From the NCBI RefSeq assembly GCF_014205875.1, contig NZ_JACHEN010000009.1, positions 1-64,000 on the forward strand: a stretch of 64,000 bases of DNA, given 5' to 3'. The translations under genes and the position numbers were made by a program. The DNA is from Anaerosolibacter carboniphilus. GTDB taxonomy: Bacteria; Bacillota; Clostridia; Peptostreptococcales; Thermotaleaceae. Below the pieces are notes generated by a model, which worked only from the letters and a program-made list of their open reading frames with translations, ran no database searches and was not told where the DNA came from. Below, in pieces: positions 36,038 to 44,593 of this stretch. Numbering within the stretch: position 1 is the stretch's first letter; every line of letters begins with the position of its first letter.

Positions 36038-36661
36038 CTAAATATTCTTCTTAAATATTCCCATCGGTTTCCCTACTGGTAAAAATACTCTACCGAATTG
36101 TCCATTTAACATGGCTGCTGCTGAACCATAAAAACCTAGAATTGAGATAATTAGCTCTGTCCAAGCCCCTAACTCATGAGAAAACTCTGGCATAATTCCA
36201 AAAGCATTCATGCTTAAAGCTAAAAATAATACATCTATTAGTGCAAGAATACTAAATAACACCCTGTTTGTTTCTGTAGCTGCAATTGTCATAAAAAGAG
36301 AAAAAATAAGATATCCTAAAAATGCAAAACCTAATTGTTTGCCATCAGCATTGGCTGCCATGGCCTCACCAAAAAAACCTAATTTTGTTAACCAAGAAGC
36401 AGCAACCGCAATCCAAAATAATCCATAGGCTCCAAAAGCAGTTGTTCCAAATAAATTATGTCTTTTTGAATCTTCAATGCAAGCAAATAGTTGCGCAAAT
36501 CCCCCTAAAAAGATAGCCCAAGGAATAGCAAATGATAGGCCTTCTGTCCATCCTAGTTTTTGCGAAGATGCAACCAAGGTTACCATGGCAAGTCCAAATA
36601 AACCTAGTGCTGAAGGGTCTGCATTTGTGATTTTTACATTTTGTGTTTCGTTGATATTCAT
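36038..36661 (-). CDS. satP: Acetate uptake transporter (SatP/YaaH family)
   Basis: The 207-residue membrane protein has six predicted helices. The family N-terminus NADPSALGLFGLAMVTLV is the variant of the NPAPLGL motif, and AIPWAIFLGGFAQLFACI fits helix 2. Such proteins import acetate and succinate with protons. CAGGAGGTTTTTT precedes the ATG. Its position next to AOR and the MatC-type carrier fits organic-acid exchange. Confidence 0.9.
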   Translation of the reverse strand: MNINETQNVKITNADPSALGLFGLAMVTLVASSQKLGWTEGLSFAIPWAIFLGGFAQLFACIEDSKRHNLFGTTAFGAYGLFWIAVAASWLTKLGFFGEAMAANADGKQLGFAFLGYLIFSLFMTIAATETNRVLFSILALIDVLFLALSMNAFGIMPEFSHELGAWTELIISILGFYGSAAAMLNGQFGRVFLPVGKPMGIFKKNI

Positions 36662-36773
36662 AAAAAACCTCCTGTCATTTATACATGCCTTATTAAAATA
36701 ACAGATTTCTTTTTATTCGTCAATTATTTTTTTTGAAATCCCTCTATTTACCTGATCCTCCAGCTTTTTCATT

Positions 36774-36799
36774 AAAAAAACTGTTCATTTTTAGAACAG
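36774..36799 (-). terminator. Terminator of the MatC-type gene
   Basis: CTGTTC-ATTTTTA-GAACAG (36781-36799) is followed on the minus strand by TTTTTTTAATG. A second, imperfect stem lies closer to the stop at about 36861-36880. Confidence 0.65.
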
Positions 36800-36893
36800 C
36801 TTCTTTATTTATACATATTGAATTTTATCGCTCTTGATAGCTTATGCAAATAGAATAGAAAAAGACCTATAGGCCTCTTTCTATTAACTTTTA

Positions 36894-38177
36894 TTATCTT
36901 ACAATACCAATAAATACTAACAATGCACCAAATAAGATTCCACCAAATCCTAAGATCAATAACTGACCAAACAATTTATCTGTTTCTGATTCATCAGCGG
37001 AAGCCATTGCTAAAGCACCCAATGTTGATAATGGAGAATTCGTTACAAAGTGTGCACCAAGTATGATTGCAGAAATCAATGTTTCGCCCTTCACAGCACC
37101 GCCCATCGTTTCTACTAGACCAGGCACAGTTGGAATAAGTGTTGGCATTACAACTCCAGATGCGGAAGACACAGCAGACATTAATCCACCTACGATTGTT
37201 AAGATTGGAGCTGCTGTTTTTGTACCCATGAATGCAGATAATGTATCTGTAAGATATGTGATACCACCTGCTTTGTCAACAACATTTACCAATACGCCAA
37301 CTCCACAAACAAGTAACAATGTACTCCAAGGCATGGATGCGATTGTTTTCTTCTCGTCGGCAGCACCTAATAGTAACAGTGTAGCCCCACCTAAGAATGC
37401 GATCATACCGATGTTTAAATTTAATACGATAATTGCTGCTACTACCAATGCGATAACAACAAGCGTTTGAATCTGTACGCCGTTGAATGCAGCTGGCTTT
37501 TCTTTTGTAACACCAACATCTGCCTTGAGCTTAAATCCACCTAAAACAACATACATTACAGCTGCTATAATAACCTGCGCAATGATCATATTCATAAATA
37601 CATGCTGACCTGTTTGAAAACCAATTTTTTCAGCTAATTGAACCCCAATAATTCCAGTAGGAGCAATTGGTGAGAGTCCTCCAGCGTTAGACCCTGCGAT
37701 TACCATACCAGCCATTAATAATGAATTGATTTTTTCCTCACGTGCCACCGCCATTGCGATTGGTAATACTAATGCGCAAACCGCGATATTACCAGGTCCG
37801 ATTGCAGCTAAAATTGTTGAAAAAATAAAGAATAGAATTGGAATTAATTTTCTGTTTCCGCCCGCCATATAAGCAGCTTTTCTTGCAAGAAGTTCAAGGG
37901 TACCGTTTACCTTTGCGATTGCAAACAAGAAAGTCATCCCTACAAGGATGAAGAATAATGAAGTATTCCAACCAGCAATCAATGCTGTACCTTTTGCCTC
38001 TGCTGAAGACATTGCTACCATTTTCGCTACTGCCGGGTCTTTTGAAATATTTGTCATTACAAAGAAACCCAATAAAAATGCAAATGCAATACTCACAAGA
38101 CCAGTATTAACATTTCTTTTGAAACCAACAAATATTGCAACTACTAAAACCAATAAAGATATAAGTCCCATATTCAT
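36894..38177 (-). CDS. MatC-type dicarboxylate carrier
   Basis: The 427-residue protein with about 11-12 membrane helices belongs to the ion-transporter superfamily. The N-terminus resembles the malonate/dicarboxylate carrier MatC (MNMGLISLLVLVVAIFVGFK, NTGLVSIAFAFLLG). Paired signatures GPGNIAVCALVLP and GSNAGGLSPIAPTG, and SSASGVVMPTLIPT with HFVTNSPLSTLGA in the second half, mark the re-entrant transport motifs. A sigma-54 promoter lies 113-128 bases upstream, and a sensor kinase/sigma-54 activator pair is encoded just beyond it. The substrate is probably a C3-C4 carboxylate. Confidence 0.82.
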   Translation of the reverse strand: MNMGLISLLVLVVAIFVGFKRNVNTGLVSIAFAFLLGFFVMTNISKDPAVAKMVAMSSAEAKGTALIAGWNTSLFFILVGMTFLFAIAKVNGTLELLARKAAYMAGGNRKLIPILFFIFSTILAAIGPGNIAVCALVLPIAMAVAREEKINSLLMAGMVIAGSNAGGLSPIAPTGIIGVQLAEKIGFQTGQHVFMNMIIAQVIIAAVMYVVLGGFKLKADVGVTKEKPAAFNGVQIQTLVVIALVVAAIIVLNLNIGMIAFLGGATLLLLGAADEKKTIASMPWSTLLLVCGVGVLVNVVDKAGGITYLTDTLSAFMGTKTAAPILTIVGGLMSAVSSASGVVMPTLIPTVPGLVETMGGAVKGETLISAIILGAHFVTNSPLSTLGALAMASADESETDKLFGQLLILGFGGILFGALLVFIGIVR

Positions 38178-38289
38178 GTTTGTTGCCCTCCTTTTTCATT
38201 TAACATCATAATTTAAAATACCAATTGCTTGACTGTACAACGTTTTCTCATATCACCTCCTGATAATGATCATTTCAATTCTATAATTA

Positions 38290-38305
38290 AGCAAATACCA
38301 TGCCA
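38290..38305 (-). promoter_or_regulatory. Sigma-54 promoter of the MatC-type carrier gene
   Basis: On the minus strand TGGCATGGTATTTGCT matches the -24/-12 consensus TGGCAY-N5-TTGCW with the exact GG-N10-GC spacing. The predicted start is near 38278, giving a leader of about 100 nt. An inverted repeat AACCGTT-GAA-AACGTT at about 38318-38335 is a candidate activator site. Confidence 0.85.
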
Positions 38306-38370
38306 AAATTGAACTCATCAAAACCGTTGAAAACGTTACCTTTTTTAATCAGAAATATTTCAAAAATTTT

Positions 38371-38401
38371 AAAAAAGCGGTAACATAGTTACCGCTTTTT
38401 T
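38371..38401 (-). terminator. Terminator of the sigma-54 activator gene
   Basis: AAAAAAGCGGTAAC-ATA-GTTACCGCTTTTTT is a perfect 14-bp stem with T runs on both strands. The rest of the 385-bp gap 38178-38562 holds the sigma-54 promoter and GTTACC-type repeats near 38520-38555, but no gene. Confidence 0.85.
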
Positions 38402-38562
38402 AAGTCTACATTTATAATTGTATGCAAATATTTCTTGTGGTTCTTGTGTATCCATTGCAATTGTTAATTTTTCGTCATTTTATTAATTTTGCAATGTGAT
38501 TTTTTTCACATTCATTTTATAGGTAATATTGTTACCACTATGTATCAAAAGTTACCAGTTGT

Positions 38563-39912
38563 TTATTTCGCAATACTGTATTTTTCAATTTTACGTCTTA
38601 AAGTCAATCGAGATATTCCTAATTCTTGTGCAGTTCTTGAAATATTCCAGTTGTTCTGTTTCAAAACACGACTAATTGTTTCCATCTCCACAGTTTCTAA
38701 ATTTAGATTATTATTACCTATATTCGTGACGTTTTTATCATTGATCATATTACTATCACTTACTATGTTGTGAGGCAAATCATCAATACCAATCCATTCA
38801 TTCTCTTGGAAAATAATGATTCTTTCAATCACATTCTTCAATTCTCTTACATTGCCTTTCCACGCATGAGCCTTACAAATTTCCATGGCTTCATCAGCCA
38901 TACCCATAATATTTTTCTTCAATTGGGTGCTGTACAGTCGAATAAATGAATCGATAAGGGGTGGGATATCTTCGACCCTTTGCCGTAGAGGCGTTGTAAA
39001 GATTGGTACCACATTTAATCGATAATATAAATCTTCTCTAAAGGATCCATTTTTCACTTCAGCTAAAAGATTTTTATTGGTAGCAGCAATGATGTTGGCA
39101 TCAAATTCAATTTCTTTTACGCCGCCTAATCGTCTAAATTTTTTCTCTTGTAAAACTCTTAAAAGCTTTGCTTGCAACAGTATATCCATATCTCCAATCT
39201 CATCTAAAAACAAGGTCCCCCCATGAGATTCTTCAATCAGCCCTTTTTTCGATGTTTTTGCTTCAGTAAAAGCACCTTTTTCATAGCCAAACAATTCACT
39301 CTCCTGTAAGTTTTGAGGAATGGCAGCACAGTTTAAGGCCACATAGGGTTGACTTTTTCTTATGCCATTATAGTGGATTGCCTTTGCCACAATTTCTTTT
39401 CCCGTTCCACTCTCGCCTTGAACTAGAATATAAGTATTGTATGGTAGATTGCTTACCTTGTTAACGATTTTTTTAACCTCATTGATTTGATCACTTACAC
39501 CAATTATTTCTGTGAAATCTTCATCTTGATTTTGGATCAATTCCCTTTTCATCTTTAAATATTTAAGGTTACTTTCAATAGTATCTTTGATTTCCTCAAT
39601 ATTAAAAGGTTTTGTAAAATAATCATTGGCGCCTAGTTTCATCGCTTCTACAGCCAATCTTACCTCGCTAATATAGGTAATCATAATCACGATGCAACTA
39701 TCATTTTCCTTTCGAATTCTCCTTAAAACCTCAATACCATCAATTCCAGGCAGTTTGATATCGATCACTGCAATGTCAGGATTTACATTACGAAAAATAT
39801 CTAGCCCTTCTTCTCCGGATGCAGCAGTAAATATTTTAACACCTGTTTTTGCTAATCCTACTTGCAATGATAAACGTATGCTCTTTTCATCATCAATAAT
39901 TAGTAGCTTCAT
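38563..39912 (-). CDS. NtrC-family sigma-54-dependent response regulator
   Basis: The receiver (residues 1-120) has D7-D8 and phospho-acceptor D51 (VIDIKLPG). The AAA+ domain (about 140-375) has Walker A GESGTGKE, GGTLFLDEIGDMD and the sigma-54 contact loop, which here reads GAFTEA instead of GAFTGA. A Fis-type helix-turn-helix ends the protein (NWNISRTAQELGISRLTLRRK). AGGGGGAAATTATTG precedes the ATG at 39912, which overlaps the kinase gene by 20 nt. The sigma-54 promoter 270 bp beyond its end makes matC the obvious target. Confidence 0.9.
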   Translation of the reverse strand: MKLLIIDDEKSIRLSLQVGLAKTGVKIFTAASGEEGLDIFRNVNPDIAVIDIKLPGIDGIEVLRRIRKENDSCIVIMITYISEVRLAVEAMKLGANDYFTKPFNIEEIKDTIESNLKYLKMKRELIQNQDEDFTEIIGVSDQINEVKKIVNKVSNLPYNTYILVQGESGTGKEIVAKAIHYNGIRKSQPYVALNCAAIPQNLQESELFGYEKGAFTEAKTSKKGLIEESHGGTLFLDEIGDMDILLQAKLLRVLQEKKFRRLGGVKEIEFDANIIAATNKNLLAEVKNGSFREDLYYRLNVVPIFTTPLRQRVEDIPPLIDSFIRLYSTQLKKNIMGMADEAMEICKAHAWKGNVRELKNVIERIIIFQENEWIGIDDLPHNIVSDSNMINDKNVTNIGNNNLNLETVEMETISRVLKQNNWNISRTAQELGISRLTLRRKIEKYSIAK

Positions 39913-42088
39913 CAATAATTTCCCCCTCAAAGCAAATGATAAATTCTGTACTACTTCCAGCTTCGCTTTTCACAGAGATTGTTCCATTATTATCTCTGAT
40001 GATCTTATGCACAATTGATAGACCTAAACCTGTGCCATCTTGCTTTGTTGTATAGAACGGATTAAAAATCTGTTCTATTTTTTCCTCCGATATGCCCTCA
40101 CCGTTGTCCAATATGGAGATACAAAGTATCCTTTTATAATCTTCTTCCATCGTTTTTACCTCAATGGTTATCTTTCCATTTTCATCTACTGCTTGGATAC
40201 TATTCTTTAGAAGATTGACAAATGCCTGTCGCACTGTTGCTGGGTCTATCTTTACCAAAGGTACAGATGAAGAATATTTCTTGATAATATTCACATTTTT
40301 ATTCATAATTTCTGAATTTAATATATTTAAAGCACTATTAATTACACCTAGGATATTGGTAGTTATATGCACGCTTTTATGGGTTCTTGTAAAATCTAAA
40401 AAGTTAATCACTAGGTTGTTGAGCATATTCACTTCCTCACTTAATGCTGCCAATAATTCATCTCTGAGATTTTCATCCTCTATGTGACCTTTGAGTACCT
40501 CTAAGAGATTTGACATGCCTGCCAGTGGATTTCCGATCTCATGGATAATCGATGAAGACATTTCTCCAATTGTTTTTAAGCGATCCTCTCGTCTTAAATG
40601 CTCCTCCAATACTTTAATCTTTGTCAGGTCTTTAATCAAACATACAGTGCTGATCACTTGACCTTCATCATCATAAACAGGAGATAGGGAAATACTTAAT
40701 GGTATTGTCAACCCATCGCTATTTTTAATCAAACATTCCCTTTCCGTTACCGTATTTTCTTCACCATTTATATAATTCTTAAAAATCTCCAGAGGAAGTC
40801 CAATATGGCTAGATAAAAATTCTAATGGTTTATTGATAAAGTATTGGCTTCTATAGCCTGTGATCTCTTCAGCAGCTGTATTGAAAATAGATATTTTATT
40901 GTAATAATCAATAACAATGATCCCACTAGCCGCACTTTTAAGAATACTATTTAGATATTTTTTAATATCATATTCCCTTTTATGAAGGTTTTTTAACGCT
41001 TCCATTTTTAGACTGAGTTCTCTACCCATATGATGAAAAGCCCTTTCCAATTCTCCTAACTCATCCGATGCAGTAATCTCTACCGCACTTGTTCCACTAT
41101 CAATATCACTGCTAAGCCTTCTTACAAAATTGACCAAGTTTTCGATAGGACTTGTGATCGTATGAGCAAAATACATGCTTAAGACTAAAACTGAAATCAG
41201 CACAAATATAATGCCAGAAAAAAACCTTGATTTAATTTCTCCCAATTGGCCCAATATGTACTGCTCATTTTGTTCGACGATTACCAAGCCCTTATAGTTT
41301 GAAATTTTGCTAAAGGATACGTACACCGTATCTAGATCACTCTTATATTCCCCTACACCTTTTGTATATCGTTCCATGATATCAGAGAGTTCCTGCTCAT
41401 GGCCGGCTATTTTTACACGCCTGTTAAGTACCACAGGATTAGCGATATCGCTTTCGTTGGGACTAACCAGAGTGGTACCATCCATATCGATAACATATAT
41501 TCTTCCATCGAATGATTGCTGAGTTTTCTCAACAATTTGCTTTAAACTATTTAATGGTACGCCACCCCCTATAATTCCTTTCATCTCTCCCGTTTTGCTA
41601 TCGATGATTGGCGATACGATAATGATATGGGGCTGATTTAAGATACTGCTAATAAAGACTTTGCTGATATATGTTTCCTTATGCTTAACGATATGCTGAT
41701 AATATTCTCTTTCCAAATAATTTCTTTGATGAATGATATCATTGTAGGGATTACTGTAAGTTATCCTCCCATCCATTGTCATATAAAACATAAGATCCAT
41801 CCACTTGTAACTACCGTAAATCCTGTCTATGCTTCTAATAATGGATGGCATATCATTATAGGAAGCATATTTTGCAACATACTCCACTGTGTCTTGCGCT
41901 GCAATGAGATATTGACTAATCTGATCCGAAATCATTTCCGTAATTACTGAGTTTTTTTGAATAATTTGCTGCTTAATATCTTGCGTAAAAATCTCGTAAG
42001 ACATATAGCTAGCACCAGCAATCGTGATAATTACCAACGTAATAATCAATGTAGGTATCTTGAATCTCAGGCTTTTTGTATTGATCAT
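39893..42088 (-). CDS. Membrane sensor histidine kinase (Cache-HAMP-PAS)
   Basis: Two membrane helices (about residues 11-32 and 288-308) enclose an extracytoplasmic Cache/dCache sensor (WMDLMFYMTMDGRITYSN, DGRIYVIDMDGTTLVS) of the kind that binds small carboxylates or amino acids. HAMP, PAS (about 375-485) and the kinase core follow: H-box in SSIIHEIGNPLAGMSNLL, N-box LLKNSIQAV, DNGEGISEE and GTGLGLSIVHKI. It overlaps the sigma-54 activator gene, its cognate regulator. The pair resembles DctB/DctD and should regulate the adjacent carrier. Confidence 0.92.
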   Translation of the reverse strand: MINTKSLRFKIPTLIITLVIITIAGASYMSYEIFTQDIKQQIIQKNSVITEMISDQISQYLIAAQDTVEYVAKYASYNDMPSIIRSIDRIYGSYKWMDLMFYMTMDGRITYSNPYNDIIHQRNYLEREYYQHIVKHKETYISKVFISSILNQPHIIIVSPIIDSKTGEMKGIIGGGVPLNSLKQIVEKTQQSFDGRIYVIDMDGTTLVSPNESDIANPVVLNRRVKIAGHEQELSDIMERYTKGVGEYKSDLDTVYVSFSKISNYKGLVIVEQNEQYILGQLGEIKSRFFSGIIFVLISVLVLSMYFAHTITSPIENLVNFVRRLSSDIDSGTSAVEITASDELGELERAFHHMGRELSLKMEALKNLHKREYDIKKYLNSILKSAASGIIVIDYYNKISIFNTAAEEITGYRSQYFINKPLEFLSSHIGLPLEIFKNYINGEENTVTERECLIKNSDGLTIPLSISLSPVYDDEGQVISTVCLIKDLTKIKVLEEHLRREDRLKTIGEMSSSIIHEIGNPLAGMSNLLEVLKGHIEDENLRDELLAALSEEVNMLNNLVINFLDFTRTHKSVHITTNILGVINSALNILNSEIMNKNVNIIKKYSSSVPLVKIDPATVRQAFVNLLKNSIQAVDENGKITIEVKTMEEDYKRILCISILDNGEGISEEKIEQIFNPFYTTKQDGTGLGLSIVHKIIRDNNGTISVKSEAGSSTEFIICFEGEIIDEATNY

Positions 42089-42160
42089 ATATGCCTCCAG
42101 GATTTGACTTCTTTCTATCCATTTTACACGAAATCGACTTTCTCTGCCATACTCTTAGAC

Positions 42161-42202
42161 ATAAATATAAAAGGGAATCCGTGGATTCCCTTTTATATTT
42201 AT
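42161..42202 (-). terminator. cstA terminator
   Basis: 20-bp perfect arms (core AAAAGGGAATCC / GGATTCCCTTTT) around GT start at the cstA stop codon. Confidence 0.75.
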
Positions 42203-43623
42203 GCTTCCTGTTTTATTGTACGAACTCCACTCCTTATTTTAATCATAAACAGTATAAATACTAACAGTGCTCCACCACCACCTACAGGATATGCCATGGA
42301 TGCCGGAAGTTTAAAACCTTCTGGCGCCATAAGGATATATGTTATACTCACACCTGTCATAAAGGTAGCAGGAACAGATGCAATCCAATGGGGTTTTGAT
42401 TTTACCGCCAGATAAGCAGCTGAAGCCCATAGCACGATCATAGCTAAAGTTTGATTAGACCAAGCAAAGTATCTCCAAATAATGTTAAAGTCAATCAGCG
42501 TTAATCCAAAACCTACTGCAAATAGAGGCAAGGCCAATAGTAATCTTTTATTAATTTTACCTTGTTCAAATCCGATTGCATCGGCAATTACTAACCTTGC
42601 ACTTCTGAACGCTGTATCACCAGATGTAATCGGACAAGCAATTACTCCTAATACTGCTAAAAGTCCACCGATTGGTCCTAAAAGTGATTTAGAGATCGTA
42701 TTTACTACTGCACCTGTACCACCATTACCTAGTGCTTCATTTAATCCTGGGATTCCATTAAAGAATGTCATGGCAGCGGCTGCCCAAATAAGGGCGATGA
42801 TTCCTTCTGCAATCATGGCACCATAGAACACTTGACGCCCATACTTCTCATTGGTCATACACCGTGCCATCATAGGAGACTGAGTAGCATGGAATCCGCT
42901 AATTGCACCACAAGCTATGGTCACGAAAAGCATGGGCCATAAAGGCAATTCTTTTGGATGCATACTTTGTAGCGTAATCTCAGGAATTTGATAGCCTTTG
43001 ACTATCATCATACTCCCAATTCCAACCGCCATAATTAGCAGCGCTGCACCAAATAATGGATATATTTTTCCGATTATCTTATCAACGGGCATAATAGTTG
43101 CTAAAAAGTAATAAATAATAATCAAAGCAAGCCAAATTTTTACATTCTCTATTCCAAATAGCTTAAGGCTGCTTAATAATCCAGCTGGCCCTGTCATGAA
43201 AACAGTTCCTACAAGCACGAGTAATATAACTGAGAATACCCTCATGATTTTTTTTGCTGGTTCACCTAAATAATAGCCCACAATTTCTGAGATACTTTCA
43301 CCATTGTGTCTGATCGATAACATTCCCGAGAAATAGTCATGAACTGCACCTGCAAATATACTTCCAAATACAATCCATAAAAATGCTGCAGGCCCATATA
43401 AAGCACCCATGATAGCTCCAAAAATTGGCCCTAGACCTGCAATGTTTAAGAATTGAATAAGAAATATTTGTTTCCAACTCATAGGAACATAGTCCACGCC
43501 ATCTTGCATGGCTACAGCAGGCGTTGTTCTTCCTTCTTCAACACCGAAAACTCGTTCTACAAACTTTCCATAGGTAAAATAACCTAAAATAAGAACTATA
43601 ATTGCTACAATAAAACTAATCAT
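42199..43623 (-). CDS. cstA: CstA/BtsT-family peptide or pyruvate transporter
   Basis: The 474-residue membrane protein has over ten helices and CstA-family segments: YVPMSWKQIFLIQFLNIAGLGPIFGAIMGALYGPAAFLWIVFG-type start (residues about 40-80), HDYFSGMLSIRHNGESISEI, FHATQSPMMARCM and PITSGDTAFRSARL. Family members import pyruvate (BtsT) or peptides. The ATG at 43623 follows AGGAGGAAGA. The upstream LytS/LytR pair is the usual regulator of pyruvate carriers of this type, which favours pyruvate as substrate. Confidence 0.9.
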   Translation of the reverse strand: MISFIVAIIVLILGYFTYGKFVERVFGVEEGRTTPAVAMQDGVDYVPMSWKQIFLIQFLNIAGLGPIFGAIMGALYGPAAFLWIVFGSIFAGAVHDYFSGMLSIRHNGESISEIVGYYLGEPAKKIMRVFSVILLVLVGTVFMTGPAGLLSSLKLFGIENVKIWLALIIIYYFLATIMPVDKIIGKIYPLFGAALLIMAVGIGSMMIVKGYQIPEITLQSMHPKELPLWPMLFVTIACGAISGFHATQSPMMARCMTNEKYGRQVFYGAMIAEGIIALIWAAAAMTFFNGIPGLNEALGNGGTGAVVNTISKSLLGPIGGLLAVLGVIACPITSGDTAFRSARLVIADAIGFEQGKINKRLLLALPLFAVGFGLTLIDFNIIWRYFAWSNQTLAMIVLWASAAYLAVKSKPHWIASVPATFMTGVSITYILMAPEGFKLPASMAYPVGGGGALLVFILFMIKIRSGVRTIKQEA

Positions 43624-43673
43624 TCTTCTTCCTCCTTTTCTTTTGAAATTTCTTGAATTCATTGTACTTAATG

Positions 43674-43740
43674 ATTATACAAATAAAGTTTTTCAATGGA
43701 AACACTATCTGTACCAAGTGTTGAATTTCATGATTGAAAT
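43674..43740 (-). promoter_or_regulatory. cstA promoter region with inverted repeats
   Basis: The probable -10 is TATAAT (43674-43679, minus strand). AACACT-N10-AGTGTT (43701-43722) overlaps the -35 region, and ATTTCA-TGAT-TGAAAT (43725-43740) lies immediately upstream. These are candidate binding sites for the LytTR regulator encoded next door; LytTR sites are normally imperfect repeats next to -35, which this layout matches. Confidence 0.5.
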
Positions 43741-43799
43741 GTATTATGGAGGTGAATGATGCCAATCTTGCAACATTATTTTATAAAACAATAAAAGAA

Positions 43800-43814
43800 G
43801 GGTCAGCTTGACCC
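43800..43814 (-). terminator. Terminator after lytR
   Basis: GGGTCA-GCT-TGACCC, read on the minus strand into TTCTTTTATTG, starts eight bases after the lytR stop; it separates lytSR from cstA. Confidence 0.7.
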
Positions 43815-43821
43815 CACATTT

Positions 43822-44580
43822 TTACAAATTCATCATTTCTCTAAATTTTTGGGCATTGCTCCGGCTCACAGGAATTTTGTCCTTTGAGTATCCTTTCATC
43901 GTTATTTGATAGGTACCATGGAACCAGTGATCTATTTCTTGAATCTCTTCCAGATTCACTAAGAAACTACGATGACTTCTAAAGAAAGGAAAATCTTTAA
44001 GTTTTTCTTCCAACTCACTTAAGCTAAGATTTGAAATATAATCTCCCTTTTTGGATTTAATCACAGTATTTCGGCCTTCAACACCTACAAAGATGATCTC
44101 CTGAGGATCCAGTGGAATATGCTTCCCGTTGCTGTAGACTGAGATTTTCTGAATAGCCCTTGGCTTATTTATATATTTTAAGAGTTCCTCAATAACAATT
44201 TTGCTATTCGTTTTGTTCCTTTTATATATATTTTGAAGACGTTCAATCGTACTATTAAGCCTATCAACTGAAATTGGCTTTAGTAGGTAATCAACAGCGT
44301 TAATTTCAAATGCTTTGATAGCATATTGGTCGTAAGCTGTAATGAATACGATGAGAGGATATGCTTCCTGTTTATATAGTTCACAAGCTACTTCAAATCC
44401 ACTCATTCCTCTCATTTGAATATCTAGAAACACTACATCCGGTTTTGCCTTCGCAACAAGCTCACAAGCTCCTTTCCCGTCCTCCGCCTCTCCAATAATC
44501 TCAATATCATTGTACTTTTGAAGCAAATATTTAATTTCTTCACGGGCTGGAGCTTCATCATCAACCACTATACAACGCAT
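43822..44580 (-). CDS. lytR: LytTR-family response regulator
   Basis: The receiver domain has D7-D8 and phospho-acceptor D53 (VVFLDIQMRGMSG). The C-terminal LytTR DNA-binding domain (about residues 140-250) has KISVYSNGKHIPLDPQEI, FPFFRSHRSFLVNLEEI and IPVSRSNAQKFRE. Ribosome site GGAGGTGAAAA. It follows lytS by 13 bp and precedes cstA. By analogy with BtsR/YpdB it should activate the pyruvate carrier gene. Confidence 0.92.
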   Translation of the reverse strand: MRCIVVDDEAPAREEIKYLLQKYNDIEIIGEAEDGKGACELVAKAKPDVVFLDIQMRGMSGFEVACELYKQEAYPLIVFITAYDQYAIKAFEINAVDYLLKPISVDRLNSTIERLQNIYKRNKTNSKIVIEELLKYINKPRAIQKISVYSNGKHIPLDPQEIIFVGVEGRNTVIKSKKGDYISNLSLSELEEKLKDFPFFRSHRSFLVNLEEIQEIDHWFHGTYQITMKGYSKDKIPVSRSNAQKFREMMNL

Positions 44581-44593
44581 TTTTTCACCTCCA

